Source: Paralichthys olivaceus (lineage: Eukaryota; Chordata; Actinopteri; Pleuronectiformes; Paralichthyidae). From it: 64,000 bases of DNA. The notes under the pieces were generated by a model. The model had not been told where the DNA came from and searched no databases. It saw only the letters and a list, made by a program, of their open reading frames with translations. Below are positions 25,110-37,900 of this stretch, one piece after another. Location of the stretch: contig NC_091096.1 of the NCBI RefSeq assembly GCF_024713975.1, forward strand, positions 5,049,501 through 5,113,500. Direction: 5' to 3'. A program made the position numbers and the translations under genes. The first letter of the stretch is position 1; each line of letters begins with the position of its first letter.

Positions 25110-25203
25110 AACAGCCAATCATTGAACGGGTGTCGTATTTGGGGCGGAACCGGAGCAGTACGCGCCTGCGCAGTGCAGTGTTTTGATCGTTAGCATTAGC
25201 AAC
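25110..25203 (+). promoter_or_regulatory. isca1: isca1 promoter with CCAAT, GC box and NRF1-like site
   Basis: A CCAAT box (25115-25119), a GC box GGGGCGG (25141-25147) and GCGCCTGCGC (25162-25171, close to the NRF1 palindrome) lie within 90 bases of the isca1 ATG. NRF1 commonly drives nuclear genes for mitochondrial proteins, which fits ISCA1. Function is inferred from motif and position. Confidence 0.5.
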
Positions 25204-28200
25204 ATGTCTGCCTCCATGGTGAGGGCGACCGTCCGAGCGGTCAGCAAGAGAAAGATCCTGGCGACCAGAGCCGCGCTCACGCTGGTGAGTTTCAGATGCT
25301 TCGTGCTATTATCGTGTGAATCACTTTTATTACGTGGTCAGTGTGAATCCACGACGTGTCGCGTCACCACCAGCGGCTGTTAGCTAACGTTACCTGATCC
25401 GGGAGTTAGCTAAGCTAGCTACCTAGCTAGCCAGCGCTGACTTTACACACCGAATGTCTTTCTTAAAACTTTTGTTCAGCATCAACGAGCTTGTATTGGC
25501 CGATGTACGCACGGTACACACTAGTGTGGTAATACAAGTACAACACAGGGTTGTAAAAGTACATTTACTTTGCTTTCTAGATGCTAACCTCACTAACAGA
25601 CGATGCAGCGATGGGATGCTAAGCTAAGCTATAGCTTCACGGTGTGCCACAGACTTCTGTTCGTTAATAGTGACTGTTATGTATAAATATATATATATAT
25701 ATAGTTATAGCTAAATTAGTAACTCAACACGACACAGAATAGTCAAGCCAAGCCGCACAACGCTGCTTTGTTGAGGGGCTCAGGACACAATGTGTTAGTG
25801 AGAATCTTCCAGAGGTCAAGATTTCCTGTTTAAGTTAGCAGCTTCATGTTGTGCCCACTATTAATGATCCAGTGGGAACAAGCGCGGACTAAATATCTGC
25901 TTCGTAAAGACACGACCGGTTTGAAGACAACACTAAGATGCGTTTCTAGCTTTTAAAGTTGAATTTCTCAAGTGTGATAGAAACACAGTGCTTCCGTCGC
26001 CTGAGCCTGTTTCCCTTCAGCCAGTGATCCCAGACAATCCTGCGTCTCTGTGCAAGAGCGACAGGAATTTACTGTGTGACATTCCGGTCAGGTCAGGTTC
26101 AAACTATAATTGCTGAATTACCTTCATGCTATGCCACAAATATGTTGGCTGTGTGCATCTGAGTTATTAAAACCAAATATCTTCTCAAAATGAAACTAAC
26201 TAATATCATTTAGGACTTCAGGCACTCTGTATGCTGATGATTGCACAAGTTAGTAGAGTATGAAACTAATCTATAAACTGTGAACTAATACTGTAAATGT
26301 TTGATTAGTTGAAAATGTAGTGAGCTGCGGGTGTAGATTAATTGATGGTTGTTATCGTTGGGATGATGGTGAACGTCTCCCTCGCAGTGTTGTGAGGAGA
26401 TTATGTGCGTGCACTGTGGCCGGAGGTGATAAAGCATGTGAGCTGAAGTAAACACCAAATATTGGCAGAAGCAACTGCAGATGATGACAGAGCTGCACTG
26501 TAGCTGTGAGGGACAAAGACAAACAGAGAAGCAGTAAATGAGATTTAACATATCGAACTAGTCATACTTGTTCACTCTACCAGGAGCCACTTGTGGAGTT
26601 TTGGACATTGCCGTTACATTGGGTTTACAGAATAGTTATGAAACCACTCTGGATGAACACTGAGGCTTTAAGGGATTTGCACCATGCAGTTCACCTCAGT
26701 TTCCAAAATGCCTTCACAGGAGAGAGAGAACACAAACACAGAGATTCTCCTCCTTCCCTGCACTTCCATCCACTCCCTCACAGTAGGAGCTACAGGGGTG
26801 CAGGTTCTTTTATTATACTGTAGGTGTTAGAGCCTTTCAGGCAAGTTGAAATGTCAGCAACTGTAACTGAAATAAGTTGTAGAAACTTAAACTATAGCAA
26901 CATATTAGATTTCTCTGTTGTCATTATACTGCTCAGTGTGTGTGAAGCCAAAACTCAGTTTTCTAGAAGTGAAGAAAAAATAATGAGTAGAAGCCTTTTA
27001 TCGTCTGTTTTCTCCTCCTCAGACACCAGCAGCTGTGAACAAGATCAGAGTGTTGTTACAGGACAAGCCGGAATATGTGAGTAATTCATTCAGCCAACCT
27101 CCACTGAAAAAGTACATCAGTGAAAATGTAGAAGGTGCTGGGATTTTTGTGTGTGTGTGTGTGTGTGTTTTTGACACTTGAGTTGTAAACAAATTGGTTT
27201 GTCCTCATCAAAGGAAATTAACCTCCTCTGCACTGGGTTGTTGAACTGTTATCAATGTTTATGGAGCTTTTTATCAATTCATTCCATTCTTAGATAGTTA
27301 AAGAAGTATATGAGTTCATATAAGGCCACTGAATCTAAAGGTTCTATAGGGAAGTCTATAGAAGTAAGGAGAATCAGGAGACTACAGAAACATAAAGTTT
27401 TTAGTTTGTAGCTTTATCTTTGTAAACTGTCAAACACCAGCAAACAGCTAGCCCACATTTCACTTAACCTAACAGACACAACCACCTCATGCCATGTTTG
27501 TCCAGCAGGGCTGAGATGCAAGGTTGAGCTGGGTTTGAACCTCATTCTCTTTCATTGGTTACACAACTATTTGTGGCGCTTCTCATGTGTGCAGCTGAGT
27601 CGTGCCTTCCAAGAGAAACTGCATTTGAACAACTATCTTTCTTTCTCTCTCCAATAACTCTTTTTTTTTTCTTAGATTGGTTTGAAGGTTGGAGTGAGAA
27701 CCCGTGGTTGTAATGGACTGACCTACACACTGGACTACACCAAGGAGAAAGACAAGTCTGATGAGGAAGTGCTGCAGGATGGTAAATAATGATTTAGTGT
27801 TGTGTTGTTTCCCACATGCTAAGTGATTTTAGATTAATCGGGTTATTGGGACCAGATTAGGCTTCAGATTCACAGTTAAAATGACTAATGTGCACATATA
27901 TCACATGCACATGAATGATCTATATATTTAATACATTTTGCACATGTACAATATAAATCTCGATTTAAGGGACATATTTAACAAATAAACATCTGTATTT
28001 CAATTTTGCACCTTTCATATAAGATAATACATTTTCTGTTAATATAAAAATGTTTAATTTATATCTTGTTGTTGGTCATAATAATAATACTACCACTTGA
28101 TGATCAAATTCTTCACATGATTTGATAATAAAACACTTTTTATTTAATTTTCATTGTCTGCAGGAGTGAGAGTGTTCATAGAGAAGAAGGCTCAGCTGAC

Positions 28201-28312
28201 TCTCCTGGGAACTGAGATGGACTTTGTGCATTCAAAGCTGTCCAGTGAATTTGTCTTCAACAACCCCAACATCAAGGGCACGTGTGGCTGTGGAGAGAGC
28301 TTCAACATGTGA
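25204..28312 (+). CDS. isca1: Iron-sulfur cluster assembly 1 homolog, mitochondrial (ISCA1)
   Basis: A-type carrier that works with ISCA2 and IBA57 in the mitochondrial matrix to mature 4Fe-4S proteins such as aconitase and lipoate synthase. Four exons, 25204-25284, 27023-27076, 27676-27781 and 28164-28312, give 129 residues, the same length as human ISCA1 and very similar to it. The N-terminal 25 or so residues (MSASMVRATVRAVSKRK) form a basic presequence. The three conserved cysteines are present: 'RGCNGL' and the C-terminal 'GTCGCGESF'. The reading frame is intact. It lies just downstream of tut7 on the same strand, as the two are neighbours at human 9q21. Confidence 0.97.
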
Positions 28313-28789
28313 GCATCATCACGGAGCCTCCGTCCTCCCGCACCACCCCTGCTCCAAAGCTTTCCCCATCCGTAAAGACTGAGAGACTGAATGTTGACAA
28401 GGAAGTTAGACACGAGGAAATCTTTTGAGATGTGGACGTGCCTCCTTTTCCGCTTCTCCCCCTGCAGCCCACACACTGGTTTGAAGCCCATGTATGCATC
28501 TCCATGATCAGAGGAAGGTTTCAACACAATATGTGTTGTTAAAAAACATCTCAGCATAACTGATTTTAGTTTCAGGAACCTTTTGATGTCAGTGTTTTAG
28601 TTCTTGGATCTACATTTAAAAAAAGAAGTGTTTTTTTATTTAGCAACTGTCTGCCATTTCACACTTATACGCACATTATTTTTAATAAGTAAATCTCAGC
28701 GGGACTTGTATGCAGGAGGAAATGCTCACTGAGGTGAAGAGTTGATCAGGTTTAACTTGGTAGATATAAAAGGATTGACCATGATACTA

Positions 28790-29247
28790 TTAAAGGAGAC
28801 GTGTTATGCTTTTTAGGTTTATTTTTCCTTCAGCGTGTTCATGCAGGAGTTTTGTAAAAGATCTGCACCGTTAAAAAGCCCTAAGTCTGCGATGAACACT
28901 GAAAACACCCGAAACTCCCGAAATGCCTCATCAGTAGTCCTGTGATGTCGTGTCACAGTCACCTGCATTCGCATAATGCTCCTAGCAGCTAGTTTTGCTC
29001 TGCCCTGCTAACACAACCAAGTAAAAGGAGACAGTTCTTACCTCCTGGAGGTTGTTGACCAATCAGAGCTGACCTGGCTTTATCCAGAGGGGGGGCTTAA
29101 AGTGACAGAGGCTGAAGAGAGGAGCTGCTTTAATGAACAGCAGGAGAACAGTGAAGTGTTTCATGAACATTAGAGAATATAAACCATGTCAAGAAATGAC
29201 ACATTCAATTATAAACCTAAACCAGAGCGTCATATGTCTCCATTAGG
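28790..29247. repeat. MITE-like element, family B
   Basis: The left end 'AAAGGAGACGTGTTATG...TTTAGGTTTAT' and the reverse of the right end, 'AATGGAGACATATGACG...GGTTTAGGTTTAT', form imperfect inverted repeats around about 450 bases of noncoding DNA. It lies between the isca1 stop and the likely isca1 poly(A) signals, so it may be transcribed in the isca1 3' UTR. Confidence 0.6.
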
Positions 29248-29532
29248 CTGAAATCTAACCATCAATATCTACATCAGCTGACAAACAGCTTGCTAAACAT
29301 GGGTGTAAGAGGGGGTGCCACTCTTCAGTGTCACATACCGGCAGAATACAAACTTGGAGTTTGAGTGTCTTGAAACTGCTTTATCAGTTTGTATATTCTT
29401 TGAAATGTTTAAGTGTATATTTATCTCTATGTAAAGAATGTAAATCTCCCTTGAACCACACAAACACGCACACACAAGAAAAAGTAACGCACAAAACATG
29501 TATCCCTCACGTATGAGGTTCCTTTTTGCTTG

Positions 29533-29596
29533 AATAAAGCCTGGAACTTGTGTAAGTGTAGACTGTGCAATAGGTCTGTAAATATGAAATAATAAA
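29533..29596 (+). promoter_or_regulatory. isca1: isca1 poly(A) signals
   Basis: AATAAA at 29533-29538 and at 29591-29596 are the first strong signals after isca1, about 1.2 kb past its stop. A 3' UTR of this length would include the family B element. An earlier, weaker signal cannot be excluded. Confidence 0.45.
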
Positions 29597-30257
29597 AGGC
29601 TGTTCTATGCAACTGTGTTTCCATCATCTCTTGTCGCCATGGCGATGAGTCATCGGTAGAACTTTAAGGTTGTGAGACTACGAAACATCCAGCTGTGCTT
29701 TCTCTTTCTAACATCTGTATTTGAGCTCATTGAATGAATAAATATTTTTATGACTCCAGCTGCAAACATCGAACAGATCACCCAGTCCTGGATAATTACA
29801 GCTGATGATGGAGTTGTGTTTAAAAAGCGTCTGATTCGTCAGCGTCTCACACTTTCTCTCACGTCAACACTCACAAAGCAAAATGACTCTGCTTTTGTGC
29901 ATGGACCCCACCACCCTCCACCCCCCTGCTATGATGGTCCCTGCTTTCATCTCAGACCTGCAGAGAACACAGAACAGCACTTTCAGCTCCATTGCTGAAC
30001 AGAGCGGAGAGGAGGACCCCGCAGACACAGGAACAACACAGGTAGAATGAAATTATTATAACAAATACAAGCTTGTTAAATATTTAATTTGGCTTTATTT
30101 TATCACACAAATTAAAATTGGCAGATGTTCTTTTCCAAAAGAAAAATTATGCACACATTCAAGTTTACCAATTTTTGTTGTAGCTCCAGTTTCAGTTCTA
30201 CAGACAATGTTCTGTGTTCTCTATGTTCAGGATTAATCCTGGATCTGACTTGTGAGG

Positions 30258-32863
30258 ATGACAGAGCAACCAGCAGCCAATCATGGCCCAGACTGTGAGT
30301 TTTTGTGCAACGAGTCTGCAGCTGTGGAGGAACAGGGGCCGCCGGTGTTGGTTGACGCCTGGCTGGTCCCCACCTTCTTTGGCCTCATCATGCTGGTTGG
30401 CCTGGTGGGGAACTCGCTGGTCATCCACGTGGTCACCAGACACCAGCAGATGAAGACCGTCACCAACTTCTACATAGGTAAGGTTTCTGGATACACAAGG
30501 AAGAGGAAGGTAAAGAGGAAACAAGTAAAAGGAGGAAATATAGATCTTCTTTCCAGTGAATTTTAAAAGGCAGAGACCTCAGCACATGTTAGTGTCATTA
30601 GTACTTTTTCTCTTATTTATGGATCTTTCACCCCCTTAAATTTTTCTCAGGCTGACACACGACTGTTATTTTCCTTTCTCAGTAAACCTGGCCACGACTG
30701 ACATCTTGTTTCTGGTGTGCTGTGTGCCCTTCACTGCCACACTGTACCCGCTGCCCAGCTGGATCTTTGGAGAGTTCATGTGTCGACTGGTGAACTACCT
30801 GCAGCAGGTGAGAGACACACAACACACAGTGTAAACAAGAAAATAAGCAGGCAGGCGTTGCAATAGTAATCTGATTGTAACCATCAGAGCCACAACTAAG
30901 ATAAGTAATGTTTACTGTGATTTATATAGTTTCATAAAATTACAGTCAAACATTTAATTCTACGTATTTTTCATAAAAGCCTGTGGACTTTGATGATGTA
31001 ATGGTTGTTTATGATTTCACAACTGCAGCTAATATGTTGTGTGTCCCTGAACACAAGGGATCTGTTACAGTCTTCTGCCCCCGTGTGACAGTGTTGAGTA
31101 ATAACCAACAAAACATGATGATTACACAGTGAAATTATATATTTGAAAATGTGTCATAATTATGCTCAGTTATAAATCACTACCTTGTGCATGTGTGAGT
31201 CCTTCCTGTAGCACATAGACTTAAAATGTACCTATCCGTTAACAATCTACAATGCACTTATATAACAATCTAATAAAGAACTTGTTTAATTTAGGTCAAT
31301 GTGTGTTTTTTCTTTGTGTGTGTGTGTGTGTGTGTTTCAGGTGACTGCTCAGGCCACTTGCATCACTCTGTCTGCGATGAGCGTGGACCGCTGCTATGTG
31401 ACTGTCTATCCTCTGCAGTCACTGCAACAGCGCACCCCCCGCATGGCTGTGACCATCTCCGTCTCCATCTGGATAGGTAACACAAAAAACAAACACCCAC
31501 ACACACATGCTTCACACACTTGCTTCATTTCTTTGTGTTTATAACCATGGAACCATTGAGGAAGAAAACATGAAGCGGCTGATTTGGCTGAATACGATGA
31601 AAACAAACCTGACGTTCTTTCTATAACTTAAACGTTTGTTGCTCTTAATCAATAATCTAATAGAACACCATGTAGCATTAGAAATAAGACAATTGATAAG
31701 GAATAAGAACAATTTTTAGAGTTTATAACTCTCATATGTCCTGAGAAACTCAAACAGCAACAACAGCTCAGTGTAATAGACTGAGGCACCTTAAATACCT
31801 TAAACCACAGAAACACGCCCAAACTAAAAGTTATAGTATCTTCTTAATGGAACGATGCTATCAGAAAAACATACATCAATGTGAGGCCGACTACTTCAAA
31901 TGACAGAATCCATCATTGGGAAGTTATTTATCGCGTCCTCTAAGTTTTCACTTTGGTCCATGTCCCATCTGTTAACATGGAGAGGCCAGCCACCAGGGGG
32001 CAGTCCAGATGATTCGGCTTCATGTCTTTATTTACAGTCTATGGTTTGGAGCTATAAGTGAAATTCACGATGAGCTTCCTTCTCTGAGTCCCAGTCTCGT
32101 CCTGTGTCCTCTCCAGGCTCCCTGCTGCTGTGCACCCCTGTAGCCCTGTACCAGCGTCTGGAGGCGGGTTACTGGTTCGGTCCCCAGACGTACTGCAGCG
32201 AGGTCTTCCCCTCGGCCCGCCTCCAGAAAGCCTTCATCCTTTACAGCTTCCTGGCCGTCTACCTGCTGCCCCTGCTCACCATCACCGCCTGCTACGCCTT
32301 CATGCTCAAGCGCATGAGTCAGACCAGCGTGAATCCCATCGACGGCGGCTACCAAGTAAAGAAACACGTCTTATTTTTCACAGAGAACAGAATGTTTGTC
32401 TGATCCTTACAAAGACATCACAAAGTGTCCTCCACTCCAGCTCCAGGCTCAAGCCGAGCGAGCTGCAGCAGTTCGGGCCCGAGTCTCCCGCATGGTGGTG
32501 GTGATGGTGGCCCTGTTCCTCATCTGCTGGGGCCCCATCCAGGTCTGCATCCTCCTGCAAGCTTTTGGCTTCCGCAGCTACGTTCTGTACAAGGTGACGT
32601 ACTCTCCATGGCAACTGATTGATGGATTAATCGATTTAAAATTAAAATGCAATTGGAAATTGTGTGTTTCTATTTTTCGTCCTCAGCTGAAGATCTGGGG
32701 TCACTGCATGTCTTACTCCAACTCGTCTATCAACCCGATGGTTTACGCCTTCATGGGTAACAACTTCAGAAAGGCCTTCAAACACGCCTTCCCGGCTGCG
32801 TTCCTGTGGCGGTCCAGGGGCAGAGTCAGGGTGGGAGATGTGGACGCTGCAGAGGAAGGGTGA
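30258..32863 (+). CDS. kiss1r: Kisspeptin receptor (GPR54 family)
   Basis: Class A G-protein-coupled receptor for kisspeptins; family members act through Gq on GnRH neurons and in other brain areas to control reproduction. Exons 30258-30477, 30683-30807, 31341-31476, 32117-32355, 32441-32593 and 32687-32863 give 349 residues. Seven membrane segments are visible. Landmarks: GNSLVIHVV (TM1), [18 protein letters not shown] (TM2), [12 protein letters not shown] after TM3 (DRC in place of DRY, near the human DRWYVTVFPL), CWGPIQ (TM6) and NPMVYAF (TM7). Exon 5 could also start six bases later at a second CAG. The C-tail is shorter and less proline-rich than in mammals. A 5' UTR exon may end at the donor near 30042. 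Which teleost paralog (kissr2/kiss1rb or another) was not settled; galanin receptors are the nearest alternative family. It lies between isca1 and psat1. Confidence 0.9.
31982..32043 (+). repeat. Dispersed repeat fragment carrying a CTCF-like core
   Basis: The fragment runs from 'GGCCAGCCACCAGGGGGCAG' to 'TTTACAGTCTATGG'. The same two landmark motifs recur elsewhere, whole or in part: about 38300-38375, 40905-40952, 51845-51935 (reverse) and 59730-59785. The family was not identified by name. It sits in the intron before exon 4 of the kisspeptin receptor. Confidence 0.5.
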
Positions 32864-33640
32864 GACATCGATCGCTGGGCCCCCAAAGGAGAGGCAGAGA
32901 TGCACTTTCTTTCATCTGGGACCTAAAGGCCACTCTGGGGTTCTCGACACTGTGCACTTGTTGTTTATTTATAGTTTGTTCTGAAGATGAGAGGAGTCTG
33001 GTCCACTGTATGTGCTGCATAGACGTACACACACAAACATACACACTAAACCAACACAAACTAAAATAGCCCTTAAACATGGCAGATTTCTTCCATCAGA
33101 TCCATTATTACAGAATTATTACCTTAGAAATGAATGAAAATGTTGAAATACGCCCTGTATTGAAATTCCTGGATTGGCCCCCTGACCCAAATCAGCTCCA
33201 AAATATAAATTGTTCTTTCCTGACGCAAACCACAGCCTTCCACCGAGTTTCGCTGATCGGTTGTTTTAGGGTAATCTGACAGACAAGTGCAAAGAACACC
33301 AGTTAGTGACATGTTTCAACACACACACATAGACACACACCATGTGATCTCTTAAAGGGGACAAACTGACAAAAGTCTGATTCCTCTCGTGACCTCCTCA
33401 AGCTGCTGAATTATCTCAGTCACATTTTTCTGACTGAGCTGAACTGAAACTGTGTCGGCTTTGCTGGACGTCACAATGTTTGTGTGTGTGAGAGAAAACT
33501 AAATCGTGGATGACAGAGGGAAACTCTCCATTTACTTCAAAAGCCTAAAACATGTCTGAGTTAGGTGCTGTACTTGAGGATTTCTTGATGTTAATGTGTG
33601 ACGCACTAGACTTTACATGGAATTAATTATTTTCTGTTTA

Positions 33641-33655
33641 AATAAATAAATAAAT
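33641..33655 (+). promoter_or_regulatory. kiss1r: Kisspeptin receptor poly(A) signal cluster
   Basis: Overlapping AATAAA hexamers lie about 780 bases past the receptor stop and are the first canonical signals found downstream. Confidence 0.4.
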
Positions 33656-33784
33656 TGTGTTTTACTCCAGTCATTTAGTTTTATTCACTGTTGGGGTGGA
33701 GGCTCGTCACAGTTTACCTCCAGTTCATTTCCTGCTGAAATGATTGAGACACAGTGACAGATATGAGAACAACATGTTAGAGAT

Positions 33785-33945
33785 GTGAGATGTGCCCCAA
33801 ATATCTGCAGAACAAATTTGGGCCACCTTTGGTCCACATGGCTTACTTGTGGCCCAGATCTGGCAGACAGGAGCAGACCCCAGAGTTTGGGCCCAAATCT
33901 GGGCAGAAACAATTCTTCTATGTGGCCCAGAAATCTTTTGTCTCC
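33785..33945. repeat. Repeat rich in 'GGCCCAGATCTGGC'-like words
   Basis: Imperfect iterations of TTGGGCC, GTGGCCC and CCAGATCTGGCA occur within 160 bases, resembling a minisatellite-type repeat found in fish genomes. No gene is supported here, although both strands are open for 60-90 codons because of the repeated word structure. Confidence 0.4.
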
Positions 33946-34036
33946 TCCGAAACCTAAAGACAACCTTCGTTTACAATGAACTGATCTTTGTCCAAACTGC
34001 TGCAGGAGCCAATTGATTTATTGGTGGAATTGTAAA

Positions 34037-34206
34037 AGCACAGACACAGGTTACTGCCTCTATATGCAACCTGAATTACCAGTAAAAAAAAACACTCTAT
34101 AGGTTCTATTCTATAGTAGACAGCACAGACATAGGTTACTGCCTCTATATGCAACCTGAATTACCAGTAAAAAAGAACCCTACAGATTCTATTCTATAAT
34201 ATACAG
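34037..34206 (+). repeat. Tandem duplication, two units of about 85 bases
   Basis: Unit 1 (about 34037-34121) and unit 2 (about 34122-34206) both read AGCACAGACAYAGGTTACTG, then CCTCTATATGCAACCTGAAT, and end in a similar TTCTATTCTAT stretch. Their near identity suggests a recent duplication. It lies between the kisspeptin receptor and psat1. Confidence 0.85.
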
Positions 34207-34947
34207 TGGGGAACAGATGAAGCCTGAAGCCTAAAAATCAGATATGTGACACCAGCCAATGGGAAGGCTCTGGTTGCTGGTGTCGTTGTGTTGCCTTCAG
34301 ATGATAGTCAGAAAATGTGTGTTATATCTGTCATTTAGGCAGGTGAATATGAGTAAAGGTGCATTTGTAGATTTGTACCCATAATTATGTGTGAATGTGT
34401 AGCACACGATAATGAAATGATAAATTGAATATCAAAACAGCTGCTGATCGTTATTCTAAATAACCACTAGATCAATTGACTTCTTGCAAATTACACAATT
34501 GGGAATCATTTCACAGCAGTATTCAGTATATATATACTCACAGCAGTATACAATATGATATGAATATATAATGGTAAATACATACAGTATGTATAAATCC
34601 TTTACAATAATTATACATTTAATACAGAATATATAAATAGATATAATTGAGCCACAAGAATTGGCATCACATTGAAACAGCTGCTGATTGGTCGTTTCTT
34701 TTTCTTCAAACAACTACCAGATTGATCGATTAATCGACTTGGACGCACTGAGCACAAGATGTACCACGTTTTGTCAGTGGAAGTCTACAGGTTTACGAGC
34801 AGCCCCTGAACGCCTCATCCAACACAGCAGGATAAGTAGAGTCGCAGCAGCAGAGGAGCTGCACACTTCACACAGACGCATCTTCACCCTCCTCTTCCTC
34901 AGCCTCCAGCAGCAGCAGCACAGCACAGTCACGCGTCTCTCTTCGAC

Positions 34948-37900
34948 ATGGAGCAGAATCCAACCATCAACTTCGGCGCTGGACCCGCAAAACTCCCGCA
35001 ATCTGTAAGTTTGTGCAGCGGCGGCTCGCTCGAGTCACGTCACCGACCTGCGCGAGAGGAGAGTCTGTGAAAACAGCAGCTGAGCTTCTTTCTGTCGCGT
35101 CTGGTGATTTGTGCACATGCGTCCTCGCCCTCGGACTCTCTCTCTCTCGTCGAGCCTGATTGAAGCGACGTTTAAAAGACAAGCTGACACATTGACGGTG
35201 AACGCGTCGTGCAGATGTGTGAGGGAACACCTGGCTCGCGTGCTGCTGCTGCTGCGCCGCGTCATGTGGCAGCAGCACAGACTGAAAACACTGGGATGAG
35301 TTGCATCAGCCGCGTTTCATTCATGTGGAAACTTGTTTTCTTTGTGCCACATACACACACGCACCTGCAGATGGCAGCAGAACACAAGTGACCAACTTTC
35401 CATCAGAGATTTATTGTTCTAGTGTCAATTTAGCAGAAGTTAATTAATTAATACTCGTCCACATTGAGTTGATCTACAGTCTATGTCACGTTTATGTGTG
35501 TTTGCAAAAGTTTCTCTGCTGAAAAATGATCTTCAACCATTAACAAGATCTGTTAATTGTTCAAATCGAGAAGAAATATTGAACGATTTCAATCTTTATC
35601 GTTACAACTTCATTACCTGAGGATGTGAGGACATATTTCTGCTTTGTTAGTTTTAGGATGGATATTCACGTAGAGAAAAAAGGAATTCAGTTTCGATAGG
35701 AGATTCCTGAATTGAATTTGAATTGACTCCAAATCATATCAGATATTATCGCTACCCTAAACAGGACACACCTTTTAACTGGAATTTCCCGTGTCCTCTA
35801 TTCTATGTGAATATTAACATTTTTATTTCTTCCATGTCGTGTGACCTTCTGCCTCCAAACCATGATGTCGTATTTGTTTTGTATAATTGTGAAAAACAGA
35901 AAAACGTCTCCAGTCTTTACTGTTTTCAACTTTTCAAATGGGAGAGTAAACTGAATATTTGGCGGAGAAAGTCCCTTTTGTCTCATACTTGATGTGACCT
36001 GTTGCAGGTTCTGCTGCAAGCACAGAAGGAGCTCATCAGCTACAGTGGCAGCGGCATCAGTGTTCTTGGTGAGTATAGAAGTACGACATGAGTTACATGT
36101 AAATGATAATGAAATGTGACTAATGTACTTTTCATGATCAGTACATACAGTTGCTAATCTTATTGGGGACAACAAAGCAAATGCAACAACAGACGTGCAG
36201 TAAAACCTCCTTCATGACTGTTGGTGTGTTCGGTTTGTCTTGAAATGGCTTTTAACTCTGGCTGGATGAAATCTGTGATGCTGTTGAGCTGCACGTCATG
36301 TAGCCAAACCTCATTGATATTAACGGGGTGGACATAATGTAAAGATGAAACCTAAATGTGTTTGATTTCTGTTCGAACCAGAGATGAGTCACCGATCGTC
36401 AGACTTCTCAAAAATTCTCAACAAAACAGAAAGTCTCCTGCGTGAGTTGTTGTAAGTGACTTTTATATTTATATGATCCTCTGTTTTCTATTCTCTCCTC
36501 ATGGACTGATTTTTATGAGTGTGTGCAAATAAGAATGTGGATCTAGTGGATTTAAACTGCAGATATGCGGCTCTGCCTATTTGAACTGTATCTCAGCACA
36601 GAATCTAAGTGAGTTTACTGCTGCTGCTTAGCAAACGCCTTTTTTAACACGGTGACCTTTCGCCCTCAAAGAAACATCCCCGCCAACTACAAGGTGATGT
36701 TCCTGCAGGGCGGCGGCTCCGGACAGTTCAGTGCTGTTCCGCTCAACCTGATTGGCCTCAAGGAGGACAGGTGTGCCGACTACCTGGTGACCGGCACCTG
36801 GTCGGCAAAGGCGGCGAAAGAAGCGGAGAAATACGGCAAAGTCAACATCGTCCACCCGAAGCTGGACAGTTACACGAGTAAGTCTGAGTGTGCGGATAAA
36901 TGTCTGAATGCTACTTGTGTTAATAACAAAGAAGTTATTCTACAAAAAAAAATAACAATAACAGCAACCAGCGTAACCTTTTGAGAGGTTTTGGAACTCA
37001 AGCCATTTCCTTGTTTTAAAAATTCATCTTAAAGGCTCAGTATGTAGGATTTAGTGTCATCTAGTGATGAAGCTGCAGCTGAATACCTCTCACCTCGTTT
37101 GTCCAGTTTAGGCTCCTGTAAAAAACTAATGATGTAAATATAAAGTATTTAAATATAAAGGGCCCATTAAAAGAAAATAACAATTCACACAATTTAGATG
37201 AAACACACTGGTGAAAACATCTATAGGATTATTTGATATTACATTTCTGCCAAAAGATCCTTTCACCTAAATCTTACACTGGACTATCCTCATGTCGTAC
37301 AGTAGTTTCAGCCGGTATGAATTAGTCATTGTCATTCATGCTGCATTAAGGCAGCTCCCTGGCTGCGTATCCAGGCTGTTATGTAACTAACCAATAGAAG
37401 CCGAGGACCAATGAAAGGCTCTGGAATGCGAGCAGCCTCTTCCACATTGTTCGGGTGTGTTTGCGTTTCAGTGGGGTTCCTGTTAAACCTAATGTGTAGA
37501 GGCACTTTTGTGTTGTGTTGGAATCACATTCATTCGCAAAGAACATTCATCTATTGCCTGTTCTTCTGCTCTGTGTCCCCTGATGGGCTGGTTGATATTA
37601 AAGAACTTCATACTTTGCAGCTTCTGAAGTAATCTCTAAACTGAAACTCTGAAAATAAGGTTTTCTATACAAAATGATGAATTGTGAAAACAATCTGTAG
37701 ATGAATCAATCATGATACTAATTGTTATTTGCAGCCGTACAAATAAAATCTGGATGTATCTCTAAATTGGAGAGATTCCAGATAAAAAATAAAAGCCATT
37801 AATAAGACACTGGCTACTGACACACACTTTGGTTTACCACTTCATTAACTCTTTTTCCAAACACTCCGCCCTGACGGCTGAAAATCAAATTGTTGCTGTA

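Noticed and set aside
32130-32504. Plus-strand 124-codon frame and minus-strand 100-codon frame in the receptor region
   Set aside because: Both overlap the GC-rich kisspeptin receptor exon 32117-32355 in other frames and match no family.
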